A DNA stretch of 42,572 bases from positions 1 to 42,572 of the forward strand of contig JACKQB010000011.1 in assembly GCA_024233115.1 (NCBI GenBank). Reading direction: 5' to 3'. Position 1 is the first letter of the stretch; each line of letters starts with the position of its first letter. This DNA is from Akkermansiaceae bacterium (GTDB lineage Bacteria > Verrucomicrobiota > Verrucomicrobiia > Verrucomicrobiales > Akkermansiaceae). Under the pieces are notes generated by a model, which worked only from the letters and a program-made list of their open reading frames with translations, was not told where the DNA came from and ran no database searches. Below, piece by piece: positions 34,546-42,572 of this stretch. A program made the translations under genes and the position numbers.

Positions 34546-35993
34546 TACCAGTGAATGTGGATGTGGTGAGGACCGAAACTAATGCCAGCTACGACGCGTC
34601 CTGGGCCGCCGAAAACTTTCAACAACTGCTTCTTGCCTTCAATCAAGCGCTTCTCTTCCGCATCGTCCGAGTCTTCTTCGAAGCAAATTCCGCGGATACG
34701 CGCTTCGAGCACATCCCACAATGCGGGACATACGCCCCCATTTTTCGTTGGCTCAAGCGCGATCTTGGTCGGAAACTCCTCAATCTTTGTTTTCCAACTG
34801 TTCGCAATACCCCATTTAAAATCATTACGCCTTCTCAGTGGTAGAGAAATACGGTTCGGACCGGACTCCGCAACGCTCAGTAAAATCGGAGAATCCGTAT
34901 CTAGCATGCCATCATCCTGCGTTTGCATTCGGGCAAAGAGAACAAGGAATGATGCCAGAAAGGGCAGCCCAGGCTGGCAAGGAAGACGCGTGCAGTCCGA
35001 TCCAGCTAGATCCACTTCCATCCCCGATAGACTGCCTATCACCGACGCCAGCAACGCCGAAGAAATCTCGTTTTTCCCATAGCCCAGTGATCGATCCCCA
35101 ACAGTCAAGTAAGCGTTTTCGTGACTCTCCATTTGAAAGACAGCTTTCAAATGGGGATCGGTGACAGAGCTCGCTGTCACCTCATCGACACCCAACACAG
35201 ATTGTAGCATCTCTTTGTAGAATTCAGGGGACCCCTCAATTGTAAATTGCTCGCCTGCAGTTCCATGAGCGCAGAATTTTGGCTGCACTACCGGGGGCAT
35301 ACTCCCATACTGCTCTAGCCATGATCCGATCATCTTCTCTACACGTGACTCCGGGTGCAGCGTTGGGAAAAGCTCCTTCCATCGTTTCTCAGCATCTTGA
35401 AGAATCGACTGCACTTTATTTGCCTGATTCGGACTTCGAGAATAGCTATCTCTCTCAAGGCGCAAGTTTGTCCAGCCATCCTTAGCAAAGCCCGCTTGAA
35501 TTGTCTCCAGGAACAATTGAATATCGTCGGGGTTAAGCTGAGATACAACGATAACTAATATTTTCGCGTTCTCGGATTTCCCACCAATGACTCCAAGAAG
35601 AGAGAGGCCACCAAGCCGTGAATCCAAAATCGTTCCTAATTGTTCACCCGATTTTTTTACCAGTTGAAGTTGATCGGGTTGGCCGGCACTTGTATCCCTT
35701 GGGGTAAAGCCGAGCTTAGCGTCACTGGGCAACGCTAGTGAACAAAGGAGTTCTAAATTCTTCTTCACGCTCTTCCAAATTGCCTCGTTTTTCTCCTGAA
35801 AACCGAGATCAAGAAGTATCACCTTGTCCGAGGTGTCTTTCTGCAACGTCATTACGGATTCTTTGTAAGCATCCTCTGAGACGCATTCCAAGAATGTGAA
35901 TTCGCTGAAAAAGGCGTTACCGCTCTCCTCAATAGCAGATTTCGTTATCGACTTTCTGGTGGGGAAGTCATCCGCCTGGAAAAGTTTTGGCAT
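34545..35993 (-). CDS. Unknown protein with receiver-like N-terminus (operon gene 1)
   Basis: A 482-residue soluble protein. The segment KVILLDLGFQEKNEAIWKS, about residues 57-75, has the hydrophobic-Asp pattern of a receiver phospho-acceptor strand. A later strand, AKILVIVVSQLNPDDIQLF, resembles the strand before a receiver switch. The rest has no recognised domain and ends in GPHHIHIHW. No nuclease, protease or helicase motif was found. The base composition looks more AT-rich than the flanking glycan genes (by eye), which suggests separate ancestry. It lies 3 bp after the stop of a truncated upstream gene and overlaps the next gene by 1 bp. Confidence 0.72.
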   Translation of the reverse strand: MPKLFQADDFPTRKSITKSAIEESGNAFFSEFTFLECVSEDAYKESVMTLQKDTSDKVILLDLGFQEKNEAIWKSVKKNLELLCSLALPSDAKLGFTPRDTSAGQPDQLQLVKKSGEQLGTILDSRLGGLSLLGVIGGKSENAKILVIVVSQLNPDDIQLFLETIQAGFAKDGWTNLRLERDSYSRSPNQANKVQSILQDAEKRWKELFPTLHPESRVEKMIGSWLEQYGSMPPVVQPKFCAHGTAGEQFTIEGSPEFYKEMLQSVLGVDEVTASSVTDPHLKAVFQMESHENAYLTVGDRSLGYGKNEISSALLASVIGSLSGMEVDLAGSDCTRLPCQPGLPFLASFLVLFARMQTQDDGMLDTDSPILLSVAESGPNRISLPLRRRNDFKWGIANSWKTKIEEFPTKIALEPTKNGGVCPALWDVLEARIRGICFEEDSDDAEEKRLIEGKKQLLKVFGGPGRVVAGISFGPHHIHIHW

Positions 35994-35996
35994 AGC

Positions 35997-36220
35997 CTAT
36001 GTAATGTTAGATTTCGGTTGTGACACTTCAAAATTTCCAATAACCGACCACCACTTGCTGTCGTCCTTCGATTTTTCACAGTGATCAAGCATTCCGCGTG
36101 CTGCCCCGGCTAAAAAATCTAGCTGGGTGCGTCCCGATCGGCGTGTGGCACCCAAAGTGCCGCTGGACTCATTGAGTTTGTTTCGCACCTCGATCAATTT
36201 GGTATCGGTGCATAAGGAGA
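35997..36220 (-). pseudogene. 3' fragment of a further operon gene, 5' end lost
   Basis: The frame ending in TAG at 35997-35999 encodes about 73 protein-like residues (TKLIEVRNKLNESSG, SGRTQLDFLAGAARGMLDHCEKS, SKWWSVIGNFEV) just upstream of operon gene 1, with a 3-bp gap. Further 5' the same frame runs antiphase through the drmMI coding sequence, so the start of this gene has been lost. The probable junction lies around 36220-36240. It was most likely the gene that preceded the four-gene operon before recombination with the DISARM remnant. Confidence 0.55.
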
Positions 36221-36723
36221 GCGCTTGAGGAGAGGAGGCCGATAGGGACATCGGTTTCACGCAGGAGGCGCTCCAGACGCTTGGATGGGGAGACGTGCCA
36301 GCCGCGCTCGTTCTCGGCTGTGGGTTTATCGAGATCCTCGGCGGTGGTTTCAACGACGAGCAGCTGGAAGGTGTCGGGGTGATCGGGCGATTTGACCGCG
36401 TGGGTGGGGATAAGGGTTTCATTGTAGCCCTTGAGAAAGGCGCGGAGGGTATCCGGGACATCATTGCCAGAAACGAAATCATCACTTTGCCAGTGGAGGA
36501 ACCCGGTGAAGAATGCAGGGAGGTCTGAGATGCCTGGCTCTGATGCTTCATCCCAGCCCTGGAACTCAGTCAGGTGATCGAGGAAATCCTGCTGTACAGG
36601 GCGTAGGTTTCGATCATAGTAAATGCCAGTGTCGATGAGGGCGGCAGGTGAGACAACGAGGCCGTCTGGCTGGAGGTAGCCAAGCCAGTTCTGGTGATCG
36701 CGAATGTCGTATGGGGTGGGCAT
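36169..36723 (-). pseudogene. drmMI: N-terminal remnant of the DISARM methylase DrmMI
   Basis: A 184-residue product whose first about 165 residues match the start of the class 1 DISARM adenine methyltransferase: DHQNWLGYLQPDGLVVSPAAL, FFTGFLHW, LKGYNETLIPTHAV, LLVVETTAEDLD, GWHVSPSKRLERLLRET and DVPIGLL are characteristic of this N-terminal region. The full protein should be over 1000 residues with an NPPF/Y-type methylase motif, which is missing. After GLLSS the frame enters unrelated DNA and stops. Its start abuts the previous gene's TAA. The product cannot methylate DNA. Confidence 0.75.
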
Positions 36724-37416
36724 TTAGTTCTGCGCGGTGAGGTGGATAACGATATCAAGGAGAGCGCCGGAGATCGGCTGGACTCGGAGGTCTATGGGGA
36801 GAAGCAGACCATCCTCCATGGCGATGATATTACCCCGGTGAGTGTCTGAGATGATGACGCTCCGGGCGGGATCAAAGAATGCGATGTCTGAGCCGATGGT
36901 GAAGCGCTGCCATCCGGAGGAGGTGAAGAATGTCTCAATCTCCTCCTCGCTGGCGGGCTGGCCTTCGATGGCGGGCTGGCGGATGATGAGGCGGAGTCCG
37001 GCGTCCGTATCCAGGGCACCGAGGAACTCCACATTGTCGCCGAAAAGGCGGTTGTGCCACATCCAGCGCTCCAAGTAGTCGATGGGAGATGCCGCGGGCT
37101 CCTCGTGCTGACGGTGGACGACGAGCATGCCGAAGTGGTCCGGCCAGGTAGCCTTCAAGTAAGTGGCTGTTTCCGGCTGGAACCAAACCTGGTGCTCGTT
37201 TCCCTCATCCCAAGGCGGGGTGGCTAGCTCTGGCGGCGCTTCGGGGAGGAAGAGACCGTTTTGCCGCGCAAGGTCCCGGAAGATTCCGATCTCTTCTGCG
37301 TGATAGGTGTAGCCTCCTTAAAAACGCGCAGTTGCTTCACAGCTGTTTCTGAGCTGTGCAACAAGTGACGGGAGCGAGCTTCCCTCATTTTCTGGGCGAT
37401 TTCCATACTGGGACAT
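36724..37416 (-). pseudogene. Polyvalent-protein-type kinase with an in-frame stop
   Basis: The conserved part resembles the Kinase-PolyVal family: IDYLERWMWHNRLFGDNVEFLGA, LIIRQPAIEG, the catalytic-loop-like SDTHRGNII and the metal-binding-like LPIDLRV. The frame is open back to a TAA at 37318-37320 and continues beyond it to an ATG at 37416 (MSQYGNRPENEG...), giving 32 plausible N-terminal residues before the stop. No start codon fits between the TAA and YHAEEIGIFRDLARQ. The gene is therefore probably inactivated by one nonsense change, or it restarts at an internal TTG (37158) as a shortened 144-residue protein. The stop overlaps TAAGGAGG, a perfect Shine-Dalgarno sequence with no start codon at the right distance. 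Confidence 0.6.
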
Positions 37417-37465
37417 TAGTCGATGTGGGGCGGAAGACAAGTGTTATTGTTTGAGCGGTTGGCGG

Positions 37466-40400
37466 CTAATCATGAGGCCAGAGGTAGACGAGGCCGACGG
37501 GTTCGATGCGGGTGGTTTTGACTTGGTAGAAATCACGGATGCGGGCGGGTTCGCGCTCAAGTTCCAGATCGACGCCTTCGAGCCATTTGCGCCAGTAGCG
37601 CATGTTCTCTTCGAGCTGCTTCTTCTCATCGGCGGCTTCGATATCAAAGAGTAACGGCTGGTTGGGGTCCTCGTGTTTTTTCAGGGCAGTCAGGACGCGT
37701 TTCTTCTGTGCTTCGAGGATGTTGGTCATGGCGTCGGACTCGATGCGGGCACGGTCTTCGAGGCGTTTCTGGGCAGCCTCTTGGGCAGCTTCGCCGCGCT
37801 CCTGTAGATGAGGGAGTAGAGCCTCGACATCAGCAGCCATGCAGGTGGTAAGCTGCTTGTGGACCTGGGGGCTGAGTTCATCAGTACCGGATATATTGAA
37901 CATGGCCTCCTCAAGAATCTGCATAGTGCGGGCCTCGGCATCGCGTGCGTAGGGTGTGAGGCCAGAGGTGCGTTCATTTTCTGGAAGCCAGCGAGCGGTG
38001 ACGGTAATGATTTCCTCATGGAGGCGTGAGGCACCGGGGCCATAGAGACCAAGCTTGCCGAGCAGGACAACGCGGGGAATTTTATCATCGGACTGGGCAA
38101 AGCAGGCTCGGGAAAGGTCATGGTGAACGAAGCCTTGGGATAGAAAGCGGGAAAGCAGACGCTGGGAGATGCGGTGGCCCAAATGGAGCTGCACCGTTTC
38201 GTTATCGATGGTGTCAGGCGGAGTGAATGTGACGGGGCGGATGGCAGCGTCTTTACGCCACTGGTAGTTCCGTTTGCCGTCCTTGGGAGGAGTGCGCAGG
38301 GAATCGAGCGTGGTGGACCATGTGGGATCAATATTACGGGCACTGAGATCCACAGGGAAATCAATTTCGCCGGTCTCATTTTCGACTAACTCCGGGAAGC
38401 CTGAGAGTTTGAGCGAGCTGGAGAGTGCTGTTTTGAAGGCCGAGGTTTTGAAGTGGAGCGACTTTCGTGATTGGTCGAGCTGCCGCTGGAGGGCATCGAT
38501 TTGAAGCTTCAGCTCCTCGTTTCTTTCGCGCTGAGTTTCCAACTCGTCGGCTATCGTGGCCTGTTTTTCTGAATCATCGGAGGCATCTTCGATACTGGCG
38601 GTTAGTGTGTCGATCTCTGAGCGCCGAATACCTCGGCGGAGAGTCGAGAAGACTTTGTTTTCGAGAATCTGGGAGAGCGAGCCGAGTTCCTCCTTGATAG
38701 TTTCTGTCTTGCGCACGATGGTCGCTAGAATGCGATCCTCACGTCGCTGGATATAACGGAAGTAATGACAAAAGACTTCATCGGCGGGCTGGAGCTTCCG
38801 GTCGATACGGCCGTTGCGTTGCTCCAATCGGCTGGGGTTCCACGGGATGTCGAAGTGGAAGAGGTGTTGGCAATATGCCTGGAGGTTGAGACCCTCGCGA
38901 GCGGCGTCCGTGGCGAGGAGGATACGGACAGGATGCTTTGTGGGGTCGGTATTAAAGGCGTGCTTGATCGCTTCGCGTTTATCGGTGGGGGTCGCACCAT
39001 AAAAAATCTCGATGCGCTGATCGGCGTTCTCAGTGCCGGCGATGAACGCTTGGAGCATGTCGCGGATATAGCGTAGCGTGGTTTCGTATTCAGTGAAGAT
39101 AATGACGCGATTATCTGACCATTCAGCTCCGGCTTTGGCAGCTTGGCTACCCGGAGTGCCCAGCCCCTCGCACTGGTGTTTGCGCATCCAATCAAGAAGC
39201 TTCAGAATACGTGCATCAGGGGCGTAGCGTGCCGATGATGTGATATCGGTGATCTGATCCAGTAGGGCCTTACGCCTTTCGGATGGACTGACTCCAGTAG
39301 CTTCAGATGCGGATTCGATCTCGGCATGGTAGGCCTTTTCCACTTCATCGGTATCCTCGTCATCGGTGTGAACTCCCTCAAGTTCGGCCATGTCACTATC
39401 ACGGCTTAATCCCTCTGTCAGAAGGCTGAGCGGGTGGTTCTGATCTTTCGCGGTGGCTTTTTCGATGCTTCGTTTATGCACCTCCAAGGTGCGTGCAAAA
39501 GATTCGATGGAGGAGAATAGGCGCTGCTGGAGATTCGAGAGCACGAGCTGAAACTCGATTTGCTTCTTACGGGTTGATTGTTCAAGCTGCTCCTAGGTGG
39601 CTAGGGCGTAGTCTTCGAGAAGCTCTGCGAGTTTTAGCTCTGGAGCATCGGTGGGGAGGTTATCGATTTTTTCCTCGACCACACTGCGTTTCGGAAACCC
39701 ACCGGCGATCTGGCGGATGTCCTCCTTGAGGCGACGCACCATAATACTTTCGAGGTTAGCCTTGGTGACCGGGACGCCGCGTGTGAAACGTTGTGGATCG
39801 AGAAGTTCCAGAAGTGCGGAAAAACTGTTGGAGTGGCCGTTGTGAGGTGTGGCGGAGAGAAACAGCCGGTGCTCGAAGCGGGCTGCTAGATCACGGATGG
39901 CGCGGGTGATACGTGAATCGATGGCGTATTTCGCACCACTGGCCGGGGCTGCGTGGTGGGCTTCATCTAAAATGAGAAGGCTTCCAGGTTTGATGTTTCC
40001 TAGCCATTCGCGAAGGGGCGATGCGTAGTTCTCATCAATGAGGAGGCGATGGGAGACAAGGAAGCGGGGGAAGGTGGTCCAGGGGTTCACGCCGTAGCCG
40101 CGCTCCTGACGGATTTTTTCAAGATAAGCGCGGTCGAGGATCTCGAAGCTGAGCCCAAAGCGGGTTTCCAGCTCGTCTTTCCACTGGCCGAGCATGGCAG
40201 GCGGGCAGGCTACGACGATATTCTGAATGCGGCGGCGAAGGAGGAGTTCATTCGCGATAAGACCAGCCTCGATGGTTTTTCCAAGACCTACGTCATCGGC
40301 GATGAAGAGGTTGACCTTGGGGAGAATGAGAGCTTTGCGCAGAGGCTCAAGCTGATAGGGGTCAAGACGGATGCCAGCCCGGAAAGGGGATTGAAAAATA

Positions 40401-40696
40401 CGGGGGTCGGTGGCTGTGACGCAGTGCCAGCGGAGGGTGTTGAAGAAGGATGCGAAGTATTCCCGGCTGTCGAAGCCTTTGCTGCCGATGGCATCCCAAG
40501 CTTGTTTGGTGATGACTTTTCCATCCTGCTCAAGTTCCCAGATAATCTGAAGTTCGTTGCCTTGGGCATCGTCATCCATGCAAGCGAGGTCAACAACCGT
40601 GCCGTATGAGTCATAAGATGCGTTTTCTACGACGTAATGGCGGGTGCGGACCTGGACGATGTCGCCTGTGGTTGGTTTGTCGAGTAGGGTGGGCAT
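37466..40696 (-). pseudogene. drmD: DISARM SNF2-like helicase DrmD, interrupted by an in-frame TAG
   Basis: Reading through one TAG (39593-39595) gives a protein of about 1076 residues that matches DrmD of class 1 DISARM from end to end: GDIVQVRTRHYVVE, CMDDDAQGNELQIIWE, FNTLRWHCVTATDPRIFQSPFRAGI, Walker A DDVGLGKTIE, DEAH box LILDEAHHA, SATPHNGHSNSF, then the helicase C half with VIIFTEYETTLRYI, DAAREGLNLQAYCQHLFHFD and NPSRLEQRNGRIDR. The two halves are in the same frame, and the 16 codons after the stop (EQLEQSTRKKQIEFQL) continue naturally. The start at 40696 (MPTLLDKPTTG) is preferred over 40750, which would add a signal-peptide-like segment unsuited to a helicase. drmA, drmB and drmC are absent. 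Confidence 0.85.
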
Positions 40697-40750
40697 AAGC
40701 ATAGAAATTGAGAGTAAGAGTAGGATGGTCACTCCCAGGCTCTTTTTCAT

Positions 40751-41033
40751 GGTTAGAAATTTATGAGCCTCCGTAAAGGTGGAAATTGGTTGGGAACACA
40801 TTCATGGTTAGGTTGCGATTGTGCGAATAATAAGTTCATTTGCCCACAAAAATCTCTGGCAACCGGGCAATGGTGAGAGTCCGGTTTTCCGAGATGCTTA
40901 TGGTGCTTTGGGCCGGCTGTGAGTGGTAGGAAACAGGAGAGTTGCGAGGGGGGAGGGGGACTAGGCTTCCAATGTTCCATCGGTATAATTCGGCCGAACG
41001 GGTAAATCGGAACCTGATGCCCATTTTGGCAGC
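40751..41033. other. Intergenic region upstream of drmD
   Basis: No gene is supported in this AT-rich stretch between the drmD start and the M28 terminator. It probably contains the drmD promoter. No TGGT-N11-ACCA site or clear repeat was found. Confidence 0.45.
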
Positions 41034-41065
41034 TAAAAAAAACGCCCCACGGGTGGTGGGGCGTT
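41034..41065 (-). terminator. Rho-independent terminator of the M28 peptidase gene
   Basis: A perfect 10-bp stem, AACGCCCCAC (41041-41050) with GTGGGGCGTT (41056-41065). On the minus strand it is followed by a run of T (A-run at 41035-41042), 28 bp after the peptidase stop codon. It also marks the proximal edge of the defence island. Confidence 0.92.
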
Positions 41066-41093
41066 TTGATGGGGGGCGTTGCTGCCGGGTGGC

Positions 41094-42167
41094 TCAACAC
41101 ACGCTGCCTGTAAGATAACCGATCAGTTCGTCGAGGTCGTCGCGGGTTTCCGGCATGGTGACACCGACGGCCTTCAGGATGAGCGGCAGCTTCGGTCCCA
41201 GGGCTTTCCTGATCATGCGGATCTCGAACTCCACCGGGTCATCGGCATCCGCTTGCTCCCCGGCCGGGAACTCGTCCAGCTTGCAGAGCAGGTCGGCGAT
41301 GAAGTGGGTGATGTGGGCCAGCTTCGGGAAGTTGATCCAGTCGATGGTGTCGAGCTTGTGGTGGTAGTATTTCCCCTGGGCGCAACTGAAGAACAGGAAC
41401 GGGTGCCCGTTGCGCTCGAAGGCGTGGTGGTCGGACAGGTTGCCCACGTAGCTGTTCAGCGTGGGGAAGATCCTGACGCCCTTGTGATCCGCCGAGACTT
41501 CCTCGACGATCTCCGGGAACACACCGTCGCTTTCCGCCCCGGTCATGAACACGATCTTCTCCGTGCTGGGGAGAAGCGGTTTCATCATGGTGGGGATCTC
41601 GATGAGGTCCGGGATGCAGAGGTCGTGGCCGATCAGGTCAGTGACAATCACGCCGGCGAAGGTCATCCCCCGGCAGTGGTCGTCATGGAAACGGGTGGAT
41701 CCCATCGACTTCGACAGGAAATAGGGCGGCTCCTCGGCATCGTAGAGTGCGATGATGAGGTCGCGGTCGAGTTTCCATTCCATCGCCATCTCGGCGATGG
41801 CCAGGTTCATGGCGACCGAGGTTGCGTTGTCGTCGGCACAGGGGGCGTCGATGACGCTGTCGTAGTGCGCCCCGAGCAGCAGCGGCGGCAGTTTCCGGTT
41901 CGTTCCCGGGACAACACCCACGAGGTTGGTGAAGGTGTGTGGCTTCCCGGTGTCGTAGAGCTTGGCGGTGTAGGGCAGCTCGAAGCTCTCGCCGGAAAAC
42001 GGGACGAGTCCTGTTTCATCGAGCCGGTCCAGGAGGTGTTCACGGGCGATGTCGTGGCCGGGTTGTCCGACCCGGCGGCCCTTGGGCATGGCGAGTGCCC
42101 CGGTGTCCTCACGGAGCTGGCGTTCGAGCTGCTTGTTTTTGTGGGGGATGAGTGATTGGAGTTTCAT
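41094..42167 (-). CDS. M28-family zinc metallopeptidase
   Basis: A 357-residue protein of the M28 (aminopeptidase/glutaminyl-cyclase-like) family. Metal ligands appear in order: LGAHYDSV (His and Asp), APCADDNATS (bridging Asp), ALYDAEEPP (Glu-Glu pair, base plus ligand), the later DLIGHDL aspartate and NLSDHHAFE (final His). No signal peptide is seen, so it is probably cytoplasmic or exported by other means. The C-terminal about 60 residues extend past the core and end in MPETRDDLDELIGYLTGSVC, a segment echoed in the remnant at 31319. The ATG at 42167 starts MKLQSLIPHKNKQ. A terminator follows. Confidence 0.88.
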   Translation of the reverse strand: MKLQSLIPHKNKQLERQLREDTGALAMPKGRRVGQPGHDIAREHLLDRLDETGLVPFSGESFELPYTAKLYDTGKPHTFTNLVGVVPGTNRKLPPLLLGAHYDSVIDAPCADDNATSVAMNLAIAEMAMEWKLDRDLIIALYDAEEPPYFLSKSMGSTRFHDDHCRGMTFAGVIVTDLIGHDLCIPDLIEIPTMMKPLLPSTEKIVFMTGAESDGVFPEIVEEVSADHKGVRIFPTLNSYVGNLSDHHAFERNGHPFLFFSCAQGKYYHHKLDTIDWINFPKLAHITHFIADLLCKLDEFPAGEQADADDPVEFEIRMIRKALGPKLPLILKAVGVTMPETRDDLDELIGYLTGSVC

Positions 42168-42200
42168 GGGTTTTGTGGGGTTGGGGGTTGATGGGTCGGG

Positions 42201-42572
42201 TTATTGTTTGCGCAGCTCCTGCTCGATGAGTTTGAGCAGTTGCCGGCGTTTGGCGGGTTCCATCCGCCGGGAGGTTTTTCTGAGATTGAGTTCCGCGTCC
42301 GGCCCGAGGACGATGCGTGTCCACGACTCGGTCACCGGGGCGTGTGGCTCGCTTGAAGGGGAGGACGCCAGTGACGCGGCCGCCGGCTCGCTGGGGGTGA
42401 TCTGAAGGTCGGCGAAGAGCATTTCCTTGTATTCGCCGGCTGATTTTCCCTGCAGGGTCTTGCGGATGCCCTCCGGGGGACAACGCAGGTAGAGCAGCTT
42501 GCGGATCAGCAGCGCCTGGAGGTAGTGCCTGAATCCATACACCGCGCGGCGACCGTCCTTCTCGGGGGCGTC
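42201..42572 (-). CDS. MerR-like DNA-binding protein, 5' end outside the window
   Basis: The frame is open from the window edge to TAA at 42201-42203 (about 123 residues visible). The first visible segment (GRRAVYGFRHYLQALLIRKLLYLRCPPEGIRKTLQGKS) matches the MerR-type winged-helix pattern, with an R.Y-like wing followed by a helix ending in P..I...L.G. The remainder is a Ser/Pro/Ala-rich linker and a basic C-terminal helix (KRRQLLKLIEQELRKQ). The true start lies beyond 42572; the in-frame GTG at 42542 falls within the domain. It is upstream of the M28 gene in the same direction, with a 33-bp gap, so the two may be co-transcribed. Confidence 0.65.
   Translation of the reverse strand, partial: DAPEKDGRRAVYGFRHYLQALLIRKLLYLRCPPEGIRKTLQGKSAGEYKEMLFADLQITPSEPAAASLASSPSSEPHAPVTESWTRIVLGPDAELNLRKTSRRMEPAKRRQLLKLIEQELRKQ

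Noticed and set aside
39593..39595. TAG in drmD as programmed read-through or a non-standard amino acid
   Set aside because: No structured element was seen after the stop, DrmD has no such residue, and neighbouring genes also carry inactivating changes.
40697..40750. Signal peptide on DrmD from the ATG at 40750
   Set aside because: The helicase acts on DNA in the cytoplasm. The family sequence begins at about residue 10 of the shorter form, so the hydrophobic stretch is probably upstream non-coding DNA.
41079..42155. Long plus-strand reading frame opposite the M28 peptidase
   Set aside because: It is a shadow of the high-GC peptidase gene, which has clear zinc-ligand motifs on the minus strand.

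Overview
The window reads as a chromosomal segment of a Verrucomicrobiota bacterium, most likely near Akkermansiaceae/Rubritaleaceae. The pointers are several exported proteins ending in the variant PEP-CTERM tail 'VPEPSSAALLGLGGLALILRRR', a Verru_Chthon cassette protein A-like giant pseudopilin, and many large secreted glycoside hydrolases. No rRNA, tRNA, CRISPR array or intact insertion sequence was seen.

Positions 290-22790 form a sialoglycan/mucin-type glycan degradation region: two GH33 sialidases (290-2317; 14674-17364), a GH2 beta-galactosidase carrying an F5/8C (CBM32-like) insert (4421-7342), a GH16 endo-glycanase (7386-8180), a GH20 hexosaminidase (20688-22790) and a two-headed SGNH/sialate-esterase with tandem ConA-like domains (17366-20545). 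Four PEP-CTERM surface proteins lie between them, one broken by a frameshift, together with a Verru_Chthon-type pseudopilin and its partner.

Positions 22787-31141 (all minus strand) are a sialic acid catabolic operon: nanA lyase, a kelch mutarotase fused to a sodium:solute symporter, an N-acylglucosamine 2-epimerase, a GntR-type wHTH/LacI-type sensor regulator, a sialate O-acetylesterase and a YdcF-like protein. The enzymes would trim, de-acetylate, import and cleave sialic acid and convert ManNAc to GlcNAc. The kinase and nag genes are not in the window.

The strongest new signal is a 19-bp palindrome, TGGT-N11-ACCA. It occurs exactly seven times and near-exactly twice more, always in the intergenic leader of a gene of this system: sialidase 1, all four PEP-CTERM genes, the nanA operon, the regulator itself, the sialate esterase and the divergent GH20/esterase pair. 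This predicts one regulon, probably controlled by the regulator at 25068-26144, and it puts the PEP-CTERM surface proteins under the same control as sialic acid use.

Positions 31319-41093 look like a decayed defence island between nanA and an M28 peptidase gene. The part next to the peptidase is a DISARM class 1 remnant: drmD with an in-frame TAG, a polyvalent-kinase-like gene with an in-frame TAA, and only the N-terminal end of drmMI. The drmMI fragment runs into the 3' end of an unrelated gene, followed by a tightly overlapping four-gene operon of unknown function (34545-35993, 33682-34545, 33218-33685, 31437-33218). The last gene encodes a receiver-like domain joined to a sigma54-type AAA+ ATPase that lacks GAFTGA. 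The far edge of the island carries a 20-codon copy of the end of an M28 peptidase gene, which suggests how the island boundaries arose. The window closes with the M28 peptidase (41094-42167) and a 5'-truncated MerR-like gene.
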